From NCBI RefSeq assembly GCF_023017165.1, contig NZ_JALKBW010000001.1, positions 372,001 through 436,000 of the forward strand: DNA of 64,000 bases, in the 5' to 3' direction. The DNA is from Gordonia alkaliphila. Lineage in GTDB: Bacteria > Actinomycetota > Actinomycetes > Mycobacteriales > Mycobacteriaceae. The number at the start of each line of letters is the position of its first letter. Position 1 is the first letter of the stretch. The notes below the pieces were generated by a model. That model worked only from the letters and a program-made list of their open reading frames with translations, was not told the DNA's origin and did no database searches. Positions 46,909-54,694 of this stretch are shown piece after piece. Made by a program: the position numbers and the translations under genes.

Positions 46909-48318
46909 ATGACTGATCTGCCCTTCGGTTTCTCCTCGTCCGACGGCCGCGACGACGACGACAAGGAGCGCGCACGGCGAGAGAGCGGCGCCGGCGGCTT
47001 CGGCGGCTTCGACCCGTCCATGTTCGGCGGCGCGGCGGGCGGTGCCGGATTCGATCCGTCGCAGCTCGGCCAGATGTTCACCCAGCTGGGCCAGATGTTC
47101 AGCGGGATCGGCGCTCCGGGCGCCGCGGGTTCCGGACCGGTGAACTACGACCTCGCCGCCCGCCTGGCCCGCCAGCAGATGGGCGACTTCCGTCCCATGC
47201 TGGAGAGTGAGGAGCGCGCCGTCGCCGACGCCGTGCGCCTGGCCGAACTGTGGCTCGACGAGCAGACCGCCCTGCCGTCCGGGATCACCGTGACCCACGC
47301 GTGGACCCCCGTCGACTGGCTCGAGCAGACGCTGCCGACGTGGCGCCTGCTGTGCGATCCGATCGCGACGTCGCTGGAGACCACCTGGCAGGACGGGCTG
47401 CCCGAGGAGGCCAAGGCGATGGCCGGGCAGATGCTGTCGATGATGTCCGGGCTCGGCGGCATGATGTTCGGCAGCCAGCTGGGGCAGGGCCTCGGGCACC
47501 TCTCCACCGGCGTCCTGACCTCCACCGACATCGGCCTGCCCCTGGCCCCGGCCGGGACCGCGGCGCTGCTGCCGGAGGCGATCGCGAAGTTCGCCGAAGG
47601 CCTGGACGTGCCCGGTCAGGAGATCGTGGTGTTCCTGGCTGCTCGCGAAGCCGCCCACCAGCGCCTGTTCGCCGGCGTCGGCTGGCTGCGGCAACGGCTG
47701 CTCTCCAGCGTGGAGGACTATGCGCGCGGCATCCGCCTGGACATGAGCGGGCTGGAACAGCTCGGAGCCGGCGTCGATCCGCAGGAACTGCTCAGCAATC
47801 CCGCCAAGATGGAAGAGCTGATGAGCCAGGCGGCGGCTTTCGAGCCCGCCCTCAGCCCGGAACAGCAGGCGGCACTCAACCGCCTGGAGACGCTGCTCGC
47901 GCTGATCGAGGGCTGGGTGGAGAACGTCGTCACCGCCGCGTTGGGCGACCGCATTCCGTCGACCGCTGCGCTCACCGAGACGATGCGTCGTCGCCGGGCC
48001 ACCGGCGGACCGGCCGAGCAGACCTTCGCCACCCTCATCGGTCTCGATCTGCGACCGCGCAAGGTGCGGGAGGCCGGCGAGCTGTGGCGTCGTCTGGCGC
48101 AGGCCGTCGGCGAGTCCGGCGCTGCGGCGGGCAACGACGTCCGCGACGGTGTCTGGGCGCACCCCGACCTGCTCCCCGATTCGACCGATCTCGACGAGCC
48201 GGCCGCCTTCATCGATCGCGTGATCGGCGGCGGCACCGGAGCGTTCGACGATCCGATCGCGGAGCTCGAGCGCACCATCGAGGAAGAGCGCAAAGCGCGC
48301 GGGGACGACGACGCCTGA
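46909..48318 (+). CDS. Zinc-dependent metalloprotease-like protein (DUF2342 family)
   Basis: The 469-residue protein starts with a Gly/Phe/Met-rich region (~25-75) followed by helical repeats. The presumed metal site is E247-x2-H250 in AREAAHQRLF, with SVEDYARGIRLDMSGLEQL downstream. This is the conserved actinobacterial DUF2342 family (Rv3195), related in fold to coenzyme F420-linked proteins; peptidase activity is predicted, not shown as far as I know. TACCGT at 46897-46902 lies 6 bases before the ATG, so the transcript is probably leaderless. Confidence 0.85.
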   Translation: MTDLPFGFSSSDGRDDDDKERARRESGAGGFGGFDPSMFGGAAGGAGFDPSQLGQMFTQLGQMFSGIGAPGAAGSGPVNYDLAARLARQQMGDFRPMLESEERAVADAVRLAELWLDEQTALPSGITVTHAWTPVDWLEQTLPTWRLLCDPIATSLETTWQDGLPEEAKAMAGQMLSMMSGLGGMMFGSQLGQGLGHLSTGVLTSTDIGLPLAPAGTAALLPEAIAKFAEGLDVPGQEIVVFLAAREAAHQRLFAGVGWLRQRLLSSVEDYARGIRLDMSGLEQLGAGVDPQELLSNPAKMEELMSQAAAFEPALSPEQQAALNRLETLLALIEGWVENVVTAALGDRIPSTAALTETMRRRRATGGPAEQTFATLIGLDLRPRKVREAGELWRRLAQAVGESGAAAGNDVRDGVWAHPDLLPDSTDLDEPAAFIDRVIGGGTGAFDDPIAELERTIEEERKARGDDDA

Positions 48319-48392
48319 GCCGTCGGTCCTGAGCGGTCGGCCTGTGGACAACGCTCTCGACGGGCCGCGCCCACGGTGACACCGTGTGCTCC

Positions 48393-49412
48393 ATGGGGCA
48401 CACGACTTCCGACCAGCTGTTGCCGGTGATCAGTGCGGGCACCCCGATCCTGCCGCGCGGTGACGGACGGCTGCACATCGGCGGCGAACCGTCCTCGGCG
48501 CTCGTCCTGACGCTGGAGCCGCCCGCCGACGCGCCCGCCGTGGCCCGACTGCTCGACGACCTGCGTCGCCCGCTCACCCGCGCCCAGCTCAGTGCGCGGG
48601 CGCGGGCGGCCGGCCTCACCATGGCGGCGTTGTCCGCGTTGCTGCAGCGACTGGTCGCGGCGGGCAAGGCGGAGCCGCCGGCCGGACCCGACGCCCCGCA
48701 CCTTCGGGTGCGGATCCACGGTCGCGGCCCGCTGGCGGCACGACTCGCCGACGGGCTGGCCGCCCTCGACATCCCGGTGGTCTCGCAGACACTGGGTCCG
48801 GGTGCGCTGCACCCGTCGCGGCGCTTCGACTGCAACCTGCTGCTGCTGGCCGATCGGCTGATCGTCGATCCGCCGGTGCGGCTCGCGCTGATGGCAGCGC
48901 GCACCCCGCACCTGCCGGTCGTCGTGCACGACGGCGTGGGCCTGGTCGGACCGCTGGTGCTGCCCGGCCTGTCGAGTTGTCTGCGCTGTGCCGATCTGCA
49001 CCGCGCCGAACTGGATCCGGAGTGGCCGCGGCTGGCGGCGCAGCTCGCGGTGGTCGGCGTCGACGCGGCTCCCGACGACCTCGCCGTCACCGCGGCGCTC
49101 ACCTGCCAGGAGGTCGCCGGTATCGCCCGTCGACTCCGGATGCGCGACACGTCGCCGCCGCAGACCCTGAACCATCGGCTTCAGATCCACTCCTCGCCGG
49201 CGGGAACCACGCTGGTCGCGGCACCGCCGCATCCTCGCTGCGGGTGCCGATCGGTCCCGGCCACCCTGCCGCCTCGACCGCGCGTCCACTACTCTCAGAG
49301 CAGGCGAAAGGACAGCGTTGAGCGACATCACACGGGGACAGGGCCGCCGCAATGCCAAGCTGGCGGCACTACCGCTCGGCATGGCGGGGCGAGCAGCGGC
49401 AGGATTCGGTAA
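48393..49412 (+). CDS. ThiF-like / cyclodehydratase-type protein (Rv3196-like)
   Basis: The 339-residue protein has a winged-helix-like N-terminal part (RPLTRAQLSARARAAGLTM...LLQRLVAAGKAE), then a Rossmann-like region (VRIHGRGPLAARLADGLAALDIPVV) and VVVHDGVGLVGPLVLPGLSSC. CLRC and a later CGC can hold zinc. This matches the ThiF-like, TOMM-cyclodehydratase-related protein Rv3196. No peptide precursor or partner enzyme is nearby, so a natural-product role is doubtful. Its 3' end overlaps the kinase gene by 95 bases; the last ~32 residues are therefore probably not conserved. GTG 48384 is an alternative start. Confidence 0.75.
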   Translation: MGHTTSDQLLPVISAGTPILPRGDGRLHIGGEPSSALVLTLEPPADAPAVARLLDDLRRPLTRAQLSARARAAGLTMAALSALLQRLVAAGKAEPPAGPDAPHLRVRIHGRGPLAARLADGLAALDIPVVSQTLGPGALHPSRRFDCNLLLLADRLIVDPPVRLALMAARTPHLPVVVHDGVGLVGPLVLPGLSSCLRCADLHRAELDPEWPRLAAQLAVVGVDAAPDDLAVTAALTCQEVAGIARRLRMRDTSPPQTLNHRLQIHSSPAGTTLVAAPPHPRCGCRSVPATLPPRPRVHYSQSRRKDSVERHHTGTGPPQCQAGGTTARHGGASSGRIR

Positions 49413-50664
49413 ACGACTTGCCGGCAAGAGCAAAGACGAAGTCAGCGCCGAGCTGATGGAGAAGACCGCCGAACAGCTCTTCGAGGTGCTCGGGCAGCTC
49501 AAGGGCGGCGCCATGAAGGTGGGCCAGGCCCTCTCGATCATGGAGGCTGCCGTCCCCGAGGAGTTCGGGGGGCCGTTCCGCGAGGCGCTCACCAAACTGC
49601 AGGCCGAAGCGCCGCCGATGCCGATCGAGACCGTGCACAAGGTTCTCGACCAGCAGCTCGGCACCCGCTGGCGGGAGCGGTTCGCGTCGTTCGACGACGA
49701 GCCCGCCGCGTCGGCCAGTATCGGCCAGGTCCATAAAGCGGTCTGGGCCGACGGTCGCGTCGTCGCCGTCAAGGTTCAGTACCCGGGCGCCGACCAGGCG
49801 CTCAAGGCGGACCTCAAGACCCTGAGCCGGATGTCCGGTCTGATCCAGAAGCTGTCGCCCGGCACCGATGCCAAGGCGATGATCGACGAGCTGATCGACC
49901 GTACCGAAGACGAGCTGGACTACATCGCCGAGGCCGACCACCAGCGGGCCTTCGCGAAGGCCTTCGACGGCGACCCGGACTTCGTGGTACCGAAGGTGGT
50001 CGCCAGCGCCCCCAAGGTGGTGGTCTCGGAATGGATCGAGGGCACCCGCCTGAGCAAGATCATCACCGACGGCACGCGCGAGCAGCGCAATGCGGCCGCC
50101 ACCAAGATGACCACGTTCGAGTTCAGCTCCCCGGCCCGCGTCGGACTGCTGCACGGCGATCCGCACCCCGGCAACTTCTTCGTGCTCGACGACGGCCGCT
50201 TCGGCATCCTCGACTTCGGTGCGATCGGCGAGTACCCGGACGGCCTGCCCGCCGAGACCGGCCCGATTCTGGCGTTGGCCCGGGACCAGAAGTACGACGA
50301 GCTCCGCGAACTTCTGGTGCAGCACAACTTCATTCGCCCGCAGTACGCCGACAAGGTCAGCGGCGACGACCTGGCGAAGTACCTGCAGCCGTACGTCGAT
50401 CCGCTGTACACCGACTCGTTCCACTTCACCCGGAAGTGGCTGCAGCGGGCGGCCGGCAAGGCGACCGACGTCAGCGGCGACGTCTACAAGACCTCCCGGC
50501 TTCTCAACCTGCCGAAGGAGTACGTGATGGTTTTCCGCGTACTGCTCGGCTGCGTCGGTATCGCCGCGCAGCTCGACGCCGAGGCCCCCTACCGCGAGAT
50601 CATGTACCGCTGGGTGCCGGGTCTGGTGGAGGACGAGGACGCCCCGGTCGAACCCGCTCCCTGA
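49318..50664 (+). CDS. ABC1/UbiB-family atypical kinase
   Basis: The 448-residue protein carries the ABC1 signature: KxGQ motif in GGAMKVGQALSIME, the alanine-rich loop ASASIGQVHKA in place of a Gly-rich loop, VAVKVQYPG (lysine), EDELDYIAEADHQ, HGDPHPGNFFV (catalytic loop) and LDFGAIGE (metal). It matches Rv3197. Family members act in quinone or lipid metabolism; in mycobacteria the neighbour WhiB7 regulon has been linked to this gene. The start is TTG 49318 with AAAGGA 6 bases upstream. It is convergent with whiB7. Confidence 0.88.
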   Translation: MSDITRGQGRRNAKLAALPLGMAGRAAAGFGKRLAGKSKDEVSAELMEKTAEQLFEVLGQLKGGAMKVGQALSIMEAAVPEEFGGPFREALTKLQAEAPPMPIETVHKVLDQQLGTRWRERFASFDDEPAASASIGQVHKAVWADGRVVAVKVQYPGADQALKADLKTLSRMSGLIQKLSPGTDAKAMIDELIDRTEDELDYIAEADHQRAFAKAFDGDPDFVVPKVVASAPKVVVSEWIEGTRLSKIITDGTREQRNAAATKMTTFEFSSPARVGLLHGDPHPGNFFVLDDGRFGILDFGAIGEYPDGLPAETGPILALARDQKYDELRELLVQHNFIRPQYADKVSGDDLAKYLQPYVDPLYTDSFHFTRKWLQRAAGKATDVSGDVYKTSRLLNLPKEYVMVFRVLLGCVGIAAQLDAEAPYREIMYRWVPGLVEDEDAPVEPAP

Positions 50665-50704
50665 ACTCGCCGAAGGGCCGAGAGCGGACTAGTGCCCCGT
50701 GGCA

Positions 50705-51007
50705 CTAGGCGTTCTTGCGGGGGCGGCCCCGGGGGCGCTTGCGGGCGATGACGACGCCGCGGTCGAAGATCTCGCCGCCCCAGACGCCCCACGGCTCGCC
50801 GCGGTCGACGGCTTCGGCGAGGCACGGCCGCTGCAGCGGGCACCGTGCGCACAGGGCTTTCGCAGCCTCGAGGTCGGCGGGGTCCTCCGCAAACCACAGG
50901 TCGGCGTCGCCGCTCTGGCAGGGAAGTTCGAGCTGTTTCAGGCGGCCGGGTGCCGGGTCGCAATCGGACGGGAACGATTCGATGGTGGGTAGATCGGTGA
51001 TGGTCAT
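50705..51007 (-). CDS. whiB7: WhiB7 transcriptional regulator of intrinsic antibiotic resistance
   Basis: The 100-residue Fe-S regulator has cluster cysteines C30, C53, C56 and C62 (C-x2-C-x5-C core CARCPLQRPC), the turn GVWGG (74-78) and an AT-hook RPRGRPRK (91-98). The AT-hook is diagnostic of WhiB7 among WhiB proteins. In mycobacteria it binds sigma-A and AT-rich DNA and switches on drug-resistance genes after ribosome-targeting antibiotics. It lies between the ABC1 kinase and uvrD2 as in M. tuberculosis and has a long leader (about 290 bases) with a small ORF and terminator-like hairpin, described separately. Confidence 0.95.
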   Translation of the reverse strand: MTITDLPTIESFPSDCDPAPGRLKQLELPCQSGDADLWFAEDPADLEAAKALCARCPLQRPCLAEAVDRGEPWGVWGGEIFDRGVVIARKRPRGRPRKNA

Positions 51008-51075
51008 GAAGTGGGCTTTCGCAGGTGGGTCAGATGGATCCGTGTGCGAAGCCCCGGGCCGGAGCAGAAAGATCA

Positions 51076-51113
51076 CGGCCGCGGGGATTCGCTGAAGCGA
51101 TTCGCCGCGGCCG
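51076..51113 (-). terminator. Attenuator-like hairpin in the whiB7 leader
   Basis: On the minus strand GGCCGCGGCGAATCGCT pairs with AGCGAATCCCCGCGGCC with two mismatches and a 2-base loop, followed by GTGATCTTTCT. It lies between the upstream ORF and whiB7, where it could stop transcription unless antibiotics stall ribosomes on the upstream ORF. Confidence 0.6.
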
Positions 51114-51135
51114 GTACAGAGACTCGGTCAGTCCG

Positions 51136-51258
51136 TCAGATACTCAACTGGATCGACGGGCCGCCAGTGGGGGCCACGGGGAATCGCCGGCGCGCTCGCG
51201 CAGCCGCCGGTACGCGTGCTGCTGCCAGATGGGCGCCATGGGCCAGATGAATCTTCAT
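51136..51258 (-). CDS. Upstream ORF in the whiB7 leader
   Basis: The 40-codon ORF begins MKIHLAHGAHLAAARV and is rich in Ala, Arg and Pro. GAGGAAGGA lies 8 bases before its ATG, stronger than the site of whiB7 itself. A second frame from an ATG at 51242 (MAPIWQQHAYRRLRER...) is also open for 31 codons, so either may be the regulatory ORF. In mycobacteria whiB7 is controlled by translation of a leader ORF. Here the arrangement (promoter, ORF, hairpin, whiB7) is the same. Confidence 0.55.
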   Translation of the reverse strand: MKIHLAHGAHLAAARVPAAARARRRFPVAPTGGPSIQLSI

Positions 51259-51304
51259 CGGAACGATTCCTTCCTCGATCGCGAAGCGGTGGTCAACGTC
51301 GACC

Positions 51305-51343
51305 AGGGTACGCCGACCGCCCGGCGGCGCACAATCTATTTTT
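51305..51343 (-). promoter_or_regulatory. whiB7: WhiB7-type autoregulated promoter
   Basis: On the minus strand an A/T-rich stretch (AAAAATAGATT, 51343-51333) abuts -35 GTGCGC (51332-51327). A 16-bp spacer and -10 TACCCT (51310-51305) follow. An A/T block next to the -35 is the known WhiB7 target pattern. Confidence 0.6.
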
Positions 51344-51459
51344 GACCTGCGACGACACTCCCTAGCTAGCCGACTTCGCGACGCTGTTCGCGCGTCGATC
51401 CAGGAGCCCCGACGGCGACTCGGCAACAGGGTCGCGACACGCGGCGGAGGCTGGGAGTG

Positions 51460-53460
51460 TCAGGAGCGGTGGGCGGCGATCACGGCGAGGATCGGAGTGC
51501 CGATCGCGTCGACGCGGTCGGCGGTCATGCCGCTGACGCGACTCAGTGCGCCGGTGTCGGCGGGCAGGATCCGGGCGAGCTGCTTGAGCACGTTGCCGCT
51601 GCAGACGTTCACTTCAGCGAGTTCGTTCTCGGCGGCGTAGTCGCTCCGCCACTGCTTGAGCGCCTCGAAGACCACCTTGTCAGGACCGGTGGACGCCTCC
51701 GGCAGCGACGCGACCGGCTTCTCGTGGGGCACCAGACCGTCGAGGAAGCGGGAACGACGACGCGTGGCCGCGCGGCCCTCGTTGCGCGCCAGCGACCACG
51801 ACACGTGCAGGTGCTGCCGCGCACGCGTGACGCCGACGTAGAGCAGGCGCCGCTCTTCTTCGACCTCCTCGGGCGACTTACTGGCCCGCCCGAGCGGCAC
51901 CGACCCCTCGTGCACGCCGGTGATCAAGACCGCGTCCCACTCGAGCCCCTTGGCCGCGTGCAGGGACGCGAGGGTGACACCGCGCTGCTCGTCGCCGCCG
52001 GTGCGGGCGCGGTCGTGCAGGCTGCGCACCAGGTCGGCGAAGGTGCGGTCCGGCCGTTCGGCGAGCACCTCGTCGGCCAGTTCGACGAGCCGCGTCATCT
52101 GCTGCCAATTGACCTTGGTCTGGACGCCGGACGGCTCGGACTCGGCGTAGCCCAGCGGCGACAGCGCGGCCCGCACGGCCTGCGCGGGCGCCATCGGCGG
52201 AGGAGCGCCCTGCGCCAGCGTCCCGAGACGCCGCAGCGCCGCCCGCACCTGGGGTCGTTCGAAGAAGCCCTGGTCGCCGCGCACGCGATAGGCGATGCCG
52301 GCCGCACTCAGCGCTTCCTCGTAGCCCTCGGACTGCACATTGATGCGGTACAGCACGGCGATCTCGTCGGCGTCGACACCGGCCCGCAGCAGACGCTTGA
52401 TCTCGGCCACCACCCCGACCACCTCGGAGTTCTCGTCCGGGTACTCGGCGAACACCGGCTCCGGGCCGCTCGGGCGCATGCCGATCAGCTCGAGGCGGGT
52501 GCCGGCCACCCGGCCCTTCGCCTTCTCGATGACGCCGTTGGCCAGCGCCACCACCTGCGGGGTGGAGCGGTAGTCGCGCTCCAGGCGCACCAGCGTGGCC
52601 TCCGGGTAGGTGCGCGTGAAGTCGAGCAGGTAGTCCGGGGTGGCCCCGGTGAAGCTGTAGATGGTCTGGTTGGCGTCGCCCACCACGGTCAGATCATCGC
52701 GTCCACCGAGCCACGCGTTCAGCAACTGCTGCTGCGCCGGGGTCACGTCCTGATACTCGTCGACGACGAAGCTGCGGTAGCGCGACCGGAACTCCTCGGC
52801 AATCGACGGCGTGCTGCCGAGCACCTCGGCGGTATAGATGATCAGGTCCTCGAAGTCGAAGAGCCAGTCCCCCGACGACGGGAGCTTGCCCTCCTCGTAG
52901 GCGGCGAAGACCTGCCCGATCAGTTCGGCGCGGATCGGCACATCGCGGCCGGCGCTGCGCGCGGCGTACCCCTCCGGACCGATGAGGCTCGACTTGGCCC
53001 ATTCGATCTCCCCGGCCAGGTCGCGGATCAGTTCCCGGTCGGCGGTGTCCAGGCCCACCTCGCGGGCGGCACGGCGCACCATCGGGAACTTGCTGTCCAT
53101 CAGCTCCCAGCGCGTATCGCCGAAGGCGAGCGGCCAGAAGTAGCGCAGCTGGCGCAGCGCGGCAGCGTGGAAGGTGAGGGCGGAGACCTGGCCGCCGGGC
53201 CCGGACACCCCGAGCGCTCCGAGCCGGTCGCGCATCTCGGCGGCGGCGCGGGCGGTGAAGGTGACGGCCAGGACCTGGCTGGGGTTGACCTGACCGGAAT
53301 CGACCAGCGCGGCGATGCGGCGGGTGATGGTGCGGGTCTTGCCGGTGCCCGCACCGGCGAGCACGCACACCGGCCCGCGCGGTGCGAGCACGGCCTCGAG
53401 CTGCTGCGGGTCCAGCCCGTCGCGGATGCCCGATTGCCCGGGTCTATCTGGACGAGTCAT
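51460..53460 (-). CDS. uvrD2: ATP-dependent DNA helicase UvrD2
   Basis: The 666-residue superfamily 1A helicase has Walker A GAGTGKT (36-42), VDEYQDVTPAQ, VGDANQTIYSF, SLHAAKGLEWD and VGVTRARQHLHVSW. A C-terminal HRDC domain (~585-660; NVLKQLARILPADTGAL) places it as UvrD2 (Rv3198c), an essential helicase in M. tuberculosis. The linker before HRDC lacks the four-cysteine motif reported for the mycobacterial protein. ATG at 53460 is followed by DRPGQSGIRDGLDPQQLEAV. Mycoredoxin lies 58 bp upstream in the same orientation. Confidence 0.92.
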   Translation of the reverse strand: MTRPDRPGQSGIRDGLDPQQLEAVLAPRGPVCVLAGAGTGKTRTITRRIAALVDSGQVNPSQVLAVTFTARAAAEMRDRLGALGVSGPGGQVSALTFHAAALRQLRYFWPLAFGDTRWELMDSKFPMVRRAAREVGLDTADRELIRDLAGEIEWAKSSLIGPEGYAARSAGRDVPIRAELIGQVFAAYEEGKLPSSGDWLFDFEDLIIYTAEVLGSTPSIAEEFRSRYRSFVVDEYQDVTPAQQQLLNAWLGGRDDLTVVGDANQTIYSFTGATPDYLLDFTRTYPEATLVRLERDYRSTPQVVALANGVIEKAKGRVAGTRLELIGMRPSGPEPVFAEYPDENSEVVGVVAEIKRLLRAGVDADEIAVLYRINVQSEGYEEALSAAGIAYRVRGDQGFFERPQVRAALRRLGTLAQGAPPPMAPAQAVRAALSPLGYAESEPSGVQTKVNWQQMTRLVELADEVLAERPDRTFADLVRSLHDRARTGGDEQRGVTLASLHAAKGLEWDAVLITGVHEGSVPLGRASKSPEEVEEERRLLYVGVTRARQHLHVSWSLARNEGRAATRRRSRFLDGLVPHEKPVASLPEASTGPDKVVFEALKQWRSDYAAENELAEVNVCSGNVLKQLARILPADTGALSRVSGMTADRVDAIGTPILAVIAAHRS

Positions 53461-53518
53461 GGCACGAGATTCTCACGCGGCACCGACATCGGTGGCCGCG
53501 AGCGCGGTGGGCCAGCGG

Positions 53519-53761
53519 TCAGAGCAGACCGAGCTGGCTCATGACCTCGCCGATGCCCGGATTGGTCTTGGTGGAGCCGTCGGCGAACTTCACCGTGGGG
53601 ACCACGTGATTGCCGCCGTTGACGCTGCCGACGAACGCGGCGGCCTCCGGGTCGGCTTCGATATCGATCTCGGTGTACTCGATCTTGTTGCGGTCCAGCC
53701 CACCCTTGAGGCGGCTGCAGAACGGGCACCAGGAGGTGGTGTAGACAGTCAGATCGGCCAT
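53519..53761 (-). CDS. mrx1: Mycoredoxin (glutaredoxin-like, mycothiol-linked)
   Basis: The 80-residue protein has the redox motif CPFC (C12, C15) in YTTSWCPFCSRLK and the cis-proline loop VVPTVKFADG, the size and pattern of mycoredoxin-1 (Rv3198A), which reduces mycothiol-protein disulfides. Start ATG 53761 lies inside the end of nudC (13-base overlap); an ATG at 53770 would add three residues. It lies directly upstream of uvrD2. Confidence 0.93.
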   Translation of the reverse strand: MADLTVYTTSWCPFCSRLKGGLDRNKIEYTEIDIEADPEAAAFVGSVNGGNHVVPTVKFADGSTKTNPGIGEVMSQLGLL

Positions 53762-54690
53762 ACGGACCATTCTAGAGGCCGCGTGCGGGCAACCGCCCAG
53801 CTGGTGATCAGCGACCGCGCGATCGACACCGGCGGCGGCAGCATCAGCGCCGTCTCGTCGCTGCCGCTGCCCCAGTCCGCGTCGGCCTCGAGTGCCTCGC
53901 GCACCTGGTCGCGGGTGAACCACTGCGCCTCGGCGAGTTCGCCGTCGAGCAGTTCCACGGGCTGGGCCGGATCGGCGGTCGCCTCGAAGCCGAGCATCAG
54001 CGATCGCGGGAAGGGCCAGGGCTGCGACCCGACATACTGCGGTGAATGCGCGACGACGCCGACCTCCTCGGCCACCTCGCGGATCACGCACTGCTCCAAC
54101 GACTCTCCGGGTTCGACGAAGCCGGCGAGGGTGGAGAACCACGGGCGCGGCCAGGCGTGCTGGCGGCCGAGCAGGATCTGGTCGGAGCCGTCGTGGACCA
54201 CCATGATCACCGCGGGATCCGTCCGCGGATACTCCTCGGTGCCGCCCGCGGTGCGGCGGACCCAGCCGGAGCGATCGCTCGTGGTCGGGCTGCCGTCGGA
54301 CGGTGAGAACGCAGCGGACCGGTGCCAGTTGAGGACGCCGAGCGCGGTGGCGACCAGACCGGCCTCGTCGCCGGAGAGCAGGTGGGCGCCGCTGCGCGGC
54401 TCGCCCAACGGCTCGGCGACCTCGCCGCGGCGCAGCGCCCACAGGTCGGTCTCGCCGAGCACCCCGAGGAACACGGCATCGGCGACCGGCTGGGCACCCA
54501 CGTCGACGGCCGACGTCCAGCGCAGCGCGCCCGTCGCGTCGACCGGGTAGCGACCGCGCTCGTCGACCAGCAGGACTTGGGCGCGCGCCCATCCGGCGGC
54601 CAGTCGCTCGGCGTCGTCGCGCAGATGATCGGCACGGTCGAAGACCGCTTGGGACAGCAGCGGGGGCGTCTGGAACGCGAAGGCGGCCAT
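53749..54690 (-). CDS. nudC: NAD+ diphosphatase NudC (Nudix hydrolase)
   Basis: The 313-residue enzyme has an intact Nudix box (GFVEPGESLEQCVIREVAEE, then VGV) and the NudC signature SQPWPFPRSLM. It hydrolyses NAD(H) to NMN and AMP, removes NAD caps from RNA, and in mycobacteria can degrade isoniazid- or ethionamide-NAD adducts. The zinc ribbon with four cysteines seen in E. coli NudC is not present; the equivalent stretch (FSPSDGSPTTSDRSGW) has no cysteine. ATG 54690 lies 4 bases after the K+ channel gene, so they form one operon. Confidence 0.92.
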   Translation of the reverse strand: MAAFAFQTPPLLSQAVFDRADHLRDDAERLAAGWARAQVLLVDERGRYPVDATGALRWTSAVDVGAQPVADAVFLGVLGETDLWALRRGEVAEPLGEPRSGAHLLSGDEAGLVATALGVLNWHRSAAFSPSDGSPTTSDRSGWVRRTAGGTEEYPRTDPAVIMVVHDGSDQILLGRQHAWPRPWFSTLAGFVEPGESLEQCVIREVAEEVGVVAHSPQYVGSQPWPFPRSLMLGFEATADPAQPVELLDGELAEAQWFTRDQVREALEADADWGSGSDETALMLPPPVSIARSLITSWAVARTRPLEWSVWPI

Positions 54691-54694
54691 CGGA

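Noticed and set aside
48393-49412. Bacteriocin (TOMM) biosynthesis cluster
   Set aside because: No precursor peptide, YcaO protein, dehydrogenase or transporter lies nearby, and the locus follows the conserved Rv3193c-Rv3205c order.
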